The position numbers and the translations under genes are program-made. The notes beneath the pieces are model-generated. The model was not told the DNA's origin, made no database searches, and was given only the letters and a program-made list of their open reading frames with translations. A stretch of 6,821 nt of DNA from Spirochaetota bacterium (GTDB lineage: Bacteria > Spirochaetota > GWE2-31-10 > MWDO01), in NCBI GenBank assembly GCA_017998755.1, contig JAGOCL010000135.1:1-6821 (forward strand), in the 5' to 3' direction. Every line of letters starts with the position of its first letter. Within the stretch, counting starts at the first letter, position 1. Of the stretch, positions 1-6,698 are shown piece after piece.

Positions 1-1
1 T

Positions 2-94
2 GAGTATATTGAGTGTTATTACAATAATTATAGAAAACACTCACATCTTGGACTTTTAAATCCAAATGAGTTTGAAAAACAAAAAAGCGCTTAA
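2..94 (+). CDS. IS3-family transposase (OrfB), C-terminal fragment, cut by the window edge
   Basis: The frame opening at base 2 gives 30 residues and a TAA stop. It contains the pattern YIECYYNNYRKHSHLG followed by LLNPNEFE. This matches the end of IS3-family OrfB integrase-core transposases, whose usual form is a YI-x-x-YN-x-x-R-x-H-x-x-LG-[YL]-x-[SN]-P-x-E-[FY] tail just after the catalytic glutamate. The D, D and E catalytic residues would lie upstream, outside the window, so activity cannot be judged. OrfB is normally made by a -1 frameshift from OrfA, also out of view. The stop lies 30 bases before the inferred end of the element, as expected for this family. Recognition rests on this short tail, supported independently by the terminal repeat that follows. 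Confidence 0.85.
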   Translation, partial: EYIECYYNNYRKHSHLGLLNPNEFEKQKSA

Positions 95-124
95 CTTACC
101 GTCCGATAAAAATGGGGTAGATCA
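95..124 (-). repeat. Inferred right terminal inverted repeat of the IS3-family element
   Basis: Read inward on the minus strand from base 124, the sequence begins TGATCTACCCC and continues to the end of the transposase gene. IS3-family terminal repeats characteristically start with TG and carry a run of C a few bases in, for example TGAACCG-CCCC or TGTACTG-ACCCC types. The position right after the transposase stop also fits. The matching left repeat is not in the window, so the exact boundary is inferred. Confidence 0.7.
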
Positions 125-133
125 ATTTTCTAC

Positions 134-139
134 AAGGAG
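134..139 (+). promoter_or_regulatory. Ribosome binding site of the helicase gene
   Basis: AAGGAG lies nine bases before the ATG at 149 and fixes that start. It lies outside the inferred end of the insertion sequence (124), so translation signals survived the insertion. No convincing -35/-10 pair was found between the transposase stop and this site. Transcription may therefore come from inside the element or from further upstream. Confidence 0.8.
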
Positions 140-148
140 AAATATAAG

Positions 149-3100
149 ATGGGAAAATATCTAGATGCAATTAAATTATCAAAAGAATTAAAACACAGAA
201 TGAAAAACTTGATAGAGTCTAATATATACTTACGAAATGAAGCATTATTTAACATACTAAGTAATGAACTAGATAAAGCCAATGAACTAATATCGGAACT
301 ATGGATAGAAGGAACTTTTTCCTCTTTTAAACATAATCAAAATTTAAATGACACCGGATTTATATGCGATATCTTTGCTAGATTGTTGAATGAAAATAAT
401 TATTTTAATACAAATATCGTCCCATTTAAGCATCAATATGAATCGCTAAAAATTGTAAATAACATGGACATAAATAAAAAACCAGGGATTGTCGTTAGCG
501 CTCCTACGGGAACAGGAAAAACAGAGGCTTTTTTATTACCAATTCTTAACGATCTATTTCTAAATCCAAGGCACAATAATGAAACGGGCGTAAGATCTAT
601 TATTTTGTATCCTATGAACGCTTTAGTTCGAGATCAAAATGAAAGACTTTATAAATGGCTTAAAGGTCAAAATATTATTACCATGTTTTTCTATAACAGC
701 GAGACTCCGGAAAATTCCAGAGATACTCAAAGAAGTAAGGATGAAAATTTTACAGATAAATGCTTTATTCCTTATAGGGAAAATGCAAGGAATAATCCGC
801 CTGATATTATGATAACTAATTACTCAATGTTGGAATATATGCTATCCCGTCCTCAAGATTATCCTTTGATAGGAAACGCGCTAAGATCAATAATAGTCGA
901 CGAAGTTCATTTATACAACGGATCTTTAGCGGCGGAAATATCTTTACTCTTAAAAAGAGTATTAATAAAAGCCAATAAAAAAAGCGATAACATACTGTAT
1001 ATTGCAACTTCAGCTACCTTAAATGAAAATGAAAAGGAATCAAAAGATTTTTTCTCAAGTTTTTTTGATAAAGAACCGGACGATATTTTCTTGATTAAAG
1101 GAGAAAGAGAATATATATGCAACGAAGAAAGTCGTATAGAACTGACAATTGATGAACAAAACAATATTTATGAAATATTTAGAAATATAGATAATTTGAT
1201 TATTAAAAATTCTTCTGATTTGTATAATGAATTTAATAATACCAGATTGTTTAATAGATTAATTTTTCTGTTTTCAGAAAATAATTTAATTAGAATCGAC
1301 GAGCTTAATAAAGTATTATTTAGCAATCTTAATATTACTCCGGATGTAATAAAAGAGACTATAATGAATATCTTATTAATAGGAGCAAAGGCAAAAAGGA
1401 CAGAACAAGATCTTCCTATAATTCCTCACAAACTTCATATTCAACTTAGAGGAAGTCAGGGATTTTCGATATGTATTAATCCTAATTGTAATGAATCATC
1501 TTTCAATGGCTTTGGAAAAATCAGCCATGGCATTTCTTTTCAATGCCCTTCATGCGGAAGCGCAACGTTAAATATAGTTAAATGCGATGAATGCGACGAA
1601 CCAATGTTTGCCGGAAGAGAAAAATCAACTGGAATTGAATTTGCAAGAAATATTAAAAATCCTGGAGTTTCATATTTAAGCAAAAAGCAATCAAATATTG
1701 AAAATATTTTTCTTAAAGACGGATCTACCGGAAGCCCTTATGAGTACGATCAAAAGTTATATAAACACGAAGTTTGCCCTAATTGTGGTAATAATTCTTT
1801 TATTGATTTAAATTCAGACGATGGAATTATGGTTCCTTTGATTGCAGAGACTATGGTTAGCGCTATGCCTGAAATTGATATTCCTGTAAATATATTTTTA
1901 CCATCAAAGGGTAAAAGAATAATAACATTTTCAGATAGCAGATTTCAAGCGGCAAAACTAGGTCAATTATTAACTCAGACCCATGAAACTCATCTGTTTA
2001 GAAGAATATTAACAAATACAGTATATAATGAACCGCAAAACAAATCTAATGAAAAATCGCTTATTTTAGAAGATATTAATGATCTTAAGAATAAAATTAG
2101 AAACGAACAGCGACCAATAGCTAAACAGAGATTTGAAAATCAATTAAAAGAATATAATAAACAGTTAGCAGAAATAGAAAACGGAAGAACAATTGATCAT
2201 GTTATTAACAAATTGAAAGATAATGAAAAGATGGCTTTCTTTTCAAACAATATTATACTTAACGAAGAAATTGAAGATAGAACTAATAAGAATTTTCAAT
2301 ACTGGTGGGATAAAAATAAAAGCGCAACACTCAATGATATATTGTATAAACTTGCTTTCGAATTTATGGTTCCAAATCCTAGAACAATAAACTTAGAATC
2401 TCTGGGACTATTACGACTTGAATATCCCGGTATAGAAAAAATAATTTTTAATAAAGATTTTCAAGCGCAAATTGGAACTGAAGCTTATAATATAATAGAG
2501 AATAATAAAATAAAAATTTTATATCTATTTTTACATATATTTAGAATGTTTGGCTGCATTACTCTAGGTAACGACGATGAAGACGACAAGGTAGGTCTTC
2601 CCCAAATCGGACAATATCTTGTATTTGATAGCGATGGTTATAAATTAAAGAAACTAAAAGTTACTAATAGATCTTTTTTATATAAATTTGTGTCTATGAT
2701 ACTAGACGAAATTAACTCTTTAGATAATACAGAAAATAGAGTCCATAATTTTATAAAATTTATTTATGAATCGTTTTCTAATGCAAATCCTAATGAATTT
2801 AGTTGGCTAGAATTTGTAGATAGACAGACTTTTGATAATAATGTTGAAAAAACATTAAGAATTAATTTTAAAAATCTATGTTTATCAACGCCCAATACTT
2901 TGTATTTTAATAATGCAACTGGTAATATATGGAATGAAGAATTATTTGGTATTGTTCCAGAAAGAACGCCTGGGGCTAAAATAGATTTATCGACAATGCT
3001 CCAATCTGATTTAGATAATATTAAAAGTTTAAGAAGATTCCGAATTATGTATAAAGAAGGAGAAGATGCAATAAATGAAGCTTTATACGCAGAAGAACAT

Positions 3101-5032
3101 TCTGCTCAACTTAGCGGAAGAAAAAACAGACAATTACAAAATTTATTTATTAATGGAAGAAGAAATATTTTATCTGCTACCACAACTCTTGAAGTCGGTA
3201 TAGATATTGGAGGATTATCTGGCGCATTGATGGCAAATATTCCGCCTAATAAATCAAATTATCTTCAAAGAGCCGGACGAGCAGGCAGAAGAAACGACTG
3301 CTCGTCTATTGTTGTCTCATACGCTAGAAGAAGGCACTTTGATCAACAGGCATTTTCATTATTCTCACATTATCTTAATAAATCCTTCAAGAAATTATCT
3401 ATACGCTTGGATAAACCAAAAATCTTTATCAGGCACTTTAATTCTTTACTTATTACTTTATTTTATGAAAATCTTAAATTAAGAGATGAAGACACTGCCA
3501 TTAATTCTTTTAAAGCTTCCGGATATTTTTTTAATTTGATTATACCGCCAAGAATTGATACGGCTATTAAAAATAATCAGATATTAGATTCTGTTGGCAA
3601 TGAAATATCGATTTTTAACGACATGATTGATTTTGTAACTAACTTAGATTTTACTACTTTACAAGAGAAAATAACTTTCCTAATGCATAATACCGGATAT
3701 TCTTATAATGAGTTGGAATTATTAAAAAATGATTTTTTATTTAATATACGAAATATAGCCAATTCTTACAAAAATGAATATAAAGAATTGATTGATGAAT
3801 GGAATAACACAACAAAACCAAGATATGCAAATCGTTTAAGATATAATTTGAAAGAGTTATATCAGAGAAATCTTATTGAACTATTATCAAATGAACAATT
3901 TTTACCAAAATACGGATTCCCTGTAGATGTAAGAATTTTAAAAGTCAGAAACAAAACAACAGAAGAAGGCGACGTCGACATAATTGATAATGAGTCTTAT
4001 AATTTCCAAAGATCTGGCTTACTCGCGCTTTCAGAATATGTTCCGGGTTCAAAGGTTTTAGCAGGAGGAAAAATAATTACTTCGAGCGGAATACTAAAAC
4101 ATTATGCAGGAATTAATAATAACGAACCTTTTGGAGAAACAGGGTATTATTCTATATGTCCAAACAACCATTTTAATATCAGTAGCAGACCTATTACAAG
4201 ATGTAACAAATGCGAACAGAATTTATACAGCAATGAAAAATTTCTTATCCCAAGGCATGGTTTTACTACATCAGATTCAAATCCGGCTAAATTCTCAAGA
4301 GAAGATCCTGTAAGAATTGGCAAAGTAAATATATTCATAGATTTTAATAACAATGGTAAGAATATAAATATTCATGGATTTAACGTCCAATATCAAGAAA
4401 ATGCGAATATTTATGGTATAAACTCAGGCAAGAATGACTGTGGATTTATTGTTTGCGCTCAATGCGGATATTCAGAATCTGAAATAAATTTAGACAGAAT
4501 ATATGATTATGAAAATGCTAGATTACAAGATTTAAGTATTTCTTTTGAAAATCATGCGCCCATAGATAGTAATGGCAGAATAAATAGATGCTCTTGGAGA
4601 AGGAATAACGCTTATCCTCTAAGAAAACAAAATTTAATGATCAGACAAAAAAGCGATCTGTTAAGGATGACGCCAATTATTCCAATTACCGATCAGTTGC
4701 TTGCAGAAAGTATAGCAAATGCTCTGCATTTGTCGGCTGTTGACCTTTTAGGTATCGACGAGAGAGAATTAGCGACTCAGTTAATAATAGATAATAATAG
4801 ATATTCTATATTAATATATGATAATGCTCCCGGAGGCGTCGGTTATACTGCGGACTTGATTGATTACGGCGATATATGGATCGAAGCGGCAAAAAATAAA
4901 TTATACGTTGACGAAGAGCATGATACAAATTGTTTATCAGGTTGTATAAGATGTATAGTAACATTAAATACAGAAAATCCTCTTCCAAGAAAAAACGCAT
5001 TAAATTATTTTTTGCAAATTTTAAATAATTAA
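149..5032 (+). CDS. Very large SF2 DEAD/DEAH-box helicase with C-terminal DUF1998 module, DruE/DISARM-like defence helicase
   Basis: This 1627-residue protein is an ATP-dependent nucleic-acid helicase. Seen directly: a Q-motif-like HQ near 95-96, Walker A APTGTGKT at 118-125, Walker B DEVH at 251-254, SAT at 288-290, TFSDSR at 593-598, EVGIDIGG at 1015-1022 and QRAGRAGRR at 1040-1048. Cysteine pairs lie at 442/447, 466/469, 479/482 and 543/546. A coiled-coil-like stretch spans about 639-680. The C-terminal part has C1337/H1341/C1352/C1355, C1436/C1439, the DUF1998 signature DNAPGGVGY at 1558-1566 and C1595/C1599/C1602. Known: helicase-DUF1998 proteins include the repair helicase MrfA (about 750 residues), the DISARM DrmA/DrmB pair and Druantia DruE (roughly 1800-2000 residues). 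Size and single-chain layout are closest to DruE. Inferred: an anti-phage role. No druH, methyltransferase or phospholipase-D partner is visible. The reading frame is unbroken, starts with a good ribosome site, and is markedly AT-rich. Helicase call about 0.97, DruE-like assignment about 0.5. Confidence 0.93.
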   Translation: MGKYLDAIKLSKELKHRMKNLIESNIYLRNEALFNILSNELDKANELISELWIEGTFSSFKHNQNLNDTGFICDIFARLLNENNYFNTNIVPFKHQYESLKIVNNMDINKKPGIVVSAPTGTGKTEAFLLPILNDLFLNPRHNNETGVRSIILYPMNALVRDQNERLYKWLKGQNIITMFFYNSETPENSRDTQRSKDENFTDKCFIPYRENARNNPPDIMITNYSMLEYMLSRPQDYPLIGNALRSIIVDEVHLYNGSLAAEISLLLKRVLIKANKKSDNILYIATSATLNENEKESKDFFSSFFDKEPDDIFLIKGEREYICNEESRIELTIDEQNNIYEIFRNIDNLIIKNSSDLYNEFNNTRLFNRLIFLFSENNLIRIDELNKVLFSNLNITPDVIKETIMNILLIGAKAKRTEQDLPIIPHKLHIQLRGSQGFSICINPNCNESSFNGFGKISHGISFQCPSCGSATLNIVKCDECDEPMFAGREKSTGIEFARNIKNPGVSYLSKKQSNIENIFLKDGSTGSPYEYDQKLYKHEVCPNCGNNSFIDLNSDDGIMVPLIAETMVSAMPEIDIPVNIFLPSKGKRIITFSDSRFQAAKLGQLLTQTHETHLFRRILTNTVYNEPQNKSNEKSLILEDINDLKNKIRNEQRPIAKQRFENQLKEYNKQLAEIENGRTIDHVINKLKDNEKMAFFSNNIILNEEIEDRTNKNFQYWWDKNKSATLNDILYKLAFEFMVPNPRTINLESLGLLRLEYPGIEKIIFNKDFQAQIGTEAYNIIENNKIKILYLFLHIFRMFGCITLGNDDEDDKVGLPQIGQYLVFDSDGYKLKKLKVTNRSFLYKFVSMILDEINSLDNTENRVHNFIKFIYESFSNANPNEFSWLEFVDRQTFDNNVEKTLRINFKNLCLSTPNTLYFNNATGNIWNEELFGIVPERTPGAKIDLSTMLQSDLDNIKSLRRFRIMYKEGEDAINEALYAEEHSAQLSGRKNRQLQNLFINGRRNILSATTTLEVGIDIGGLSGALMANIPPNKSNYLQRAGRAGRRNDCSSIVVSYARRRHFDQQAFSLFSHYLNKSFKKLSIRLDKPKIFIRHFNSLLITLFYENLKLRDEDTAINSFKASGYFFNLIIPPRIDTAIKNNQILDSVGNEISIFNDMIDFVTNLDFTTLQEKITFLMHNTGYSYNELELLKNDFLFNIRNIANSYKNEYKELIDEWNNTTKPRYANRLRYNLKELYQRNLIELLSNEQFLPKYGFPVDVRILKVRNKTTEEGDVDIIDNESYNFQRSGLLALSEYVPGSKVLAGGKIITSSGILKHYAGINNNEPFGETGYYSICPNNHFNISSRPITRCNKCEQNLYSNEKFLIPRHGFTTSDSNPAKFSREDPVRIGKVNIFIDFNNNGKNINIHGFNVQYQENANIYGINSGKNDCGFIVCAQCGYSESEINLDRIYDYENARLQDLSISFENHAPIDSNGRINRCSWRRNNAYPLRKQNLMIRQKSDLLRMTPIIPITDQLLAESIANALHLSAVDLLGIDERELATQLIIDNNRYSILIYDNAPGGVGYTADLIDYGDIWIEAAKNKLYVDEEHDTNCLSGCIRCIVTLNTENPLPRKNALNYFLQILNN

Positions 5033-5063
5033 AATACAGTATTCAGACTTATTTCCCCCGACT

Positions 5064-5122
5064 TTAATCCGTAGAGGCGATTAAAAACCGGGCTCTACGG
5101 ATTAATTATCTTTTAATTTTAT
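5064..5122. terminator. Hairpin between converging genes, probable (perhaps bidirectional) terminator
   Basis: TTAATCCGTAGAG at 5064-5076 is perfectly complementary to CTCTACGGATTAA at 5093-5105, giving a 13-bp stem with a 16-base loop. On the plus strand it is followed by a T-rich but not unbroken run to about 5122, so it best suits termination after the helicase gene, whose stop is 31 bases upstream. On the minus strand it follows the repeat-protein gene by 13 bases but lacks a T run, so termination that way is less certain. It could also be a copy of a dispersed intergenic repeat. Confidence 0.6.
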
Positions 5123-5841
5123 ACTCCAGGTAGCCAACTTTTAAATCCGTCGGAATACTTACCGGTCAACTGGAATAGACGTCGGGAAGCTTCGTCGCGA
5201 AGTTCGTTATCATTAGATTCTTTGATTACCTTATTAAACCAGTAGACGGCGTCGTAATTTTTGTTAGTTTGCTGATACATAATGGCAAGTCCCATTATAC
5301 ATTCGTCAAATCCGTTTTGAGCTCCCATTTTATACCAATAAAGCGCTTTATCGAAGTCTCCTTTATCCGTTTCATAGACGTACCCAAGCCCAAGATAAGC
5401 TTGATTAAAATTTTGATATGCGGATTTTTCATACCAATATATCGCTTTATCCGTATTCTTAGAGATACCCAATCCGCGCTGATATAAAAATCCGATAATC
5501 CATTGGGCTTCGGCTATTCCCGCTTGAGCGGCTTTTAATCCCCAATCCATACAATTTTTATACTCCTCGTAAATAAGATACAGTTTCGCCGCTTCCGATT
5601 GGGCGCCTTTATGTCCTTGATTTGCCGCTTTAAGGTAATAATCCAGCCCTTTCCTACAGTCGTCGTATCCTCCCCAACCGTTGGAATATATTTCCCCAAG
5701 GAAATATTGAGCGTCGATATGCCCTTTGTTTGCGGCCGACTCGAAATACTTTACCGCAGAGTCGAAATCCTTTTTTTGGATATAATCATATCCTTTTTTA
5801 TACTCCTCATGCGCGTCTTGACAACTTACGTCTTTTCTCAT
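5119..5841 (-). CDS. Sel1-like/TPR repeat protein
   Basis: The 240-residue product is built almost wholly of helical repeats of about 36 residues. Sel1-type signatures recur: DSAVKYFESAANKGHIDAQYFLG (about 27-49, read as two helices), KGLDYYLKAANQGHKGAQ (64-81), LKAAQAGIAEAQWIIGFLYQ (102-121), KAIYWYEKSAYQNFNQAYLG (132-151) and KALYWYKMGAQNGFDECIMG (165-184). Such repeats form a superhelical protein-binding scaffold. No signal peptide or membrane segment is evident, so it is probably cytoplasmic. The start is set by a strong AAGGAGG five bases before ATG. It is the last gene of the minus-strand cluster, 17 bases after the J-domain gene, so the two are probably co-transcribed. The family says nothing about the partner; association with the neighbouring J-domain protein is only inference. 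Confidence 0.9.
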   Translation of the reverse strand: MRKDVSCQDAHEEYKKGYDYIQKKDFDSAVKYFESAANKGHIDAQYFLGEIYSNGWGGYDDCRKGLDYYLKAANQGHKGAQSEAAKLYLIYEEYKNCMDWGLKAAQAGIAEAQWIIGFLYQRGLGISKNTDKAIYWYEKSAYQNFNQAYLGLGYVYETDKGDFDKALYWYKMGAQNGFDECIMGLAIMYQQTNKNYDAVYWFNKVIKESNDNELRDEASRRLFQLTGKYSDGFKSWLPGV

Positions 5842-5858
5842 TAAATCCTCCTTTTGTA

Positions 5859-6209
5859 TTAAACGATTTTTTGTCGATAACTTTTTATATATTTATACGC
5901 TTCAATAATTTTTTTTAATTTCTCAGATTTGTTTTTTCTTACCGGCTCAGAATCTCCGGAATTAAGATCGGGATGATACTTTTTGCATAGTTTCCGGAAT
6001 TGCCGCGTTAGTTCTTCTTCTGTTGTTTTTGAATGTAAATTAAGAGTCGCGAAGTAACTATACAAAGGATCTTTTAAGAAGTCGCCTCGCGTTTCTTCTT
6101 GTTTGCTTTCTCTATATTTCTGTTTATAATATTCTCTTGCGGCGCTATTTATGAATTCTTCATAATAACTTTTATAAGACGTATAGTCTTTTTCAAAATT
6201 AACTTCCAT
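5859..6209 (-). CDS. Small J-domain (DnaJ-like) co-chaperone
   Basis: Taken from the ATG at 6209, the product has 116 residues. Residues about 49-112 form a J domain: YSYFATLNL opens helix I, EEELTRQFRKLCKKY is helix II, HPD is at 79-81, and KSEKLKKIIEAYKYIKS is helix III. The HPD motif is what stimulates Hsp70 (DnaK) ATPase activity. There is no Gly/Phe linker, zinc-finger region or client-binding C-terminal domain, so this is a class III J-protein. Its charged, tyrosine-rich N-terminal 48 residues presumably give specificity. An in-frame ATG at 6257 would add 16 residues but would overlap the upstream gene by 41 bases and has only a weak GGA upstream. The 6209 start leaves a 7-base gap and has GAAGAGAA about 11 bases ahead. 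No membrane segment is seen. The client is unknown. Confidence 0.85.
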   Translation of the reverse strand: MEVNFEKDYTSYKSYYEEFINSAAREYYKQKYRESKQEETRGDFLKDPLYSYFATLNLHSKTTEEELTRQFRKLCKKYHPDLNSGDSEPVRKNKSEKLKKIIEAYKYIKSYRQKIV

Positions 6210-6216
6210 ACTCTTA

Positions 6217-6693
6217 TTAATTCTCTTCGTCCATATCCGATTGAACGCAAACGACATAATATTTACTATCCGACGTCGCCTTCTTTTTTAGCGGGATTTT
6301 AGCGTCGGGACTGGGAGCTCCCCCCGAGCATTTGCATTCCGCCGCTTTTATCTTTGTATTTCTTCTGCGCTCGCTATTCCTTTGAGCGGTAAGATACTTT
6401 CTCCAAAATTTAAGCATCTGTTTTCTGGATTTAAATTTTCTCAAAACACAAAAATAATTACTCGCTATGGATTTCCCAATCTCTATATCATAAGAATAAT
6501 ATTTTTTACAAAATACGTTATTGAAATCCTCGTTCTTATAGTATTTTTCTTTCTCTCTCATTTTTTGGAGATTCAAATAGATATCGCCGCGGTCTGTTTT
6601 ATGAACATAGAAATCGCGAGACGCTATCGGATTTTCCGGATCGTACAAACGCTTTTTGTTTATTGAACTAAGATTCTTACTAAATTTTCTCAT
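6217..6693 (-). CDS. Unrecognised basic protein of 158 residues
   Basis: I do not recognise this family. The product is strongly basic over most of its length, with many Lys, Arg and Tyr residues. One segment (about 88-113) is especially Arg/Lys-rich, running from LRKFKSRKQ through FWRKYL to ERRRNTK. A CKCSGG turn follows, then a proline- and lysine-rich linker and an acidic tail ending DMDEEN. No signal peptide or membrane helix is seen. The start is well supported: AGGGGA lies nine bases upstream, and the fliG-like gene ends five bases before the ATG. Tight spacing on both sides argues that it is a real, co-transcribed gene. The charge pattern would allow nucleic-acid binding or binding to an acidic partner, but nothing specific can be claimed. 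It is not the usual next flagellar gene, fliH. Confidence 0.75.
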   Translation of the reverse strand: MRKFSKNLSSINKKRLYDPENPIASRDFYVHKTDRGDIYLNLQKMREKEKYYKNEDFNNVFCKKYYSYDIEIGKSIASNYFCVLRKFKSRKQMLKFWRKYLTAQRNSERRRNTKIKAAECKCSGGAPSPDAKIPLKKKATSDSKYYVVCVQSDMDEEN

Positions 6694-6698
6694 AATTA

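Larger units (their letters stand above)
1..124 (+). mobile_element. Right end of an IS3-family insertion sequence
   Basis: The element enters from the left edge and is seen only at its 3' end. It comprises the transposase tail (2-94) and the terminal repeat (about 95-124). The inferred last bases are CA-3', the normal end of IS3-family elements. The left end is outside the window, so length, intactness and target duplication cannot be determined. The element stops 24 bases before the start codon of the large helicase gene, so it probably interrupted or replaced that gene's original upstream region. Confidence 0.78.

Noticed and set aside
72..110. Possible outward promoter in the IS end: TTGAAA at 72-77 and GATAAA at 105-110
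   Set aside because: The 27-base spacing is far outside the normal 16-18, and GATAAA is a weak -10 match.
816..1164. Two minus-strand open frames of 63 and 85 codons inside the helicase gene
   Set aside because: They lie opposite intact helicase motifs (DEVH and SAT), have leucine/serine-rich shadow composition and match no family.
4104..4353. Short open frames on both strands within the helicase C-terminal half
   Set aside because: They overlap the conserved zinc-finger and DUF1998 part in other frames and have no credible ribosome site or family signature.
149..5032. The helicase as a fusion of DISARM DrmA and DrmB
   Set aside because: Total length is similar, but helicase-DUF1998 in one chain is normal for DruE- and MrfA-type proteins, and no DISARM methyltransferase or DrmC is visible. 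A fusion is not needed to explain it.
5269..5918. Plus-strand open frames opposite the Sel1-repeat gene
   Set aside because: They are hydrophobic shadow translations of the repeat gene, whose minus-strand frame has clear family repeats and a strong ribosome site.
6382..6666. A 94-codon plus-strand open frame rich in Phe and Ile, resembling a membrane protein
   Set aside because: It is antisense to the basic 158-residue gene; Lys/Arg-rich AT-rich genes give Phe/Leu/Ile-rich complements. The minus-strand frame has better spacing and start signals.
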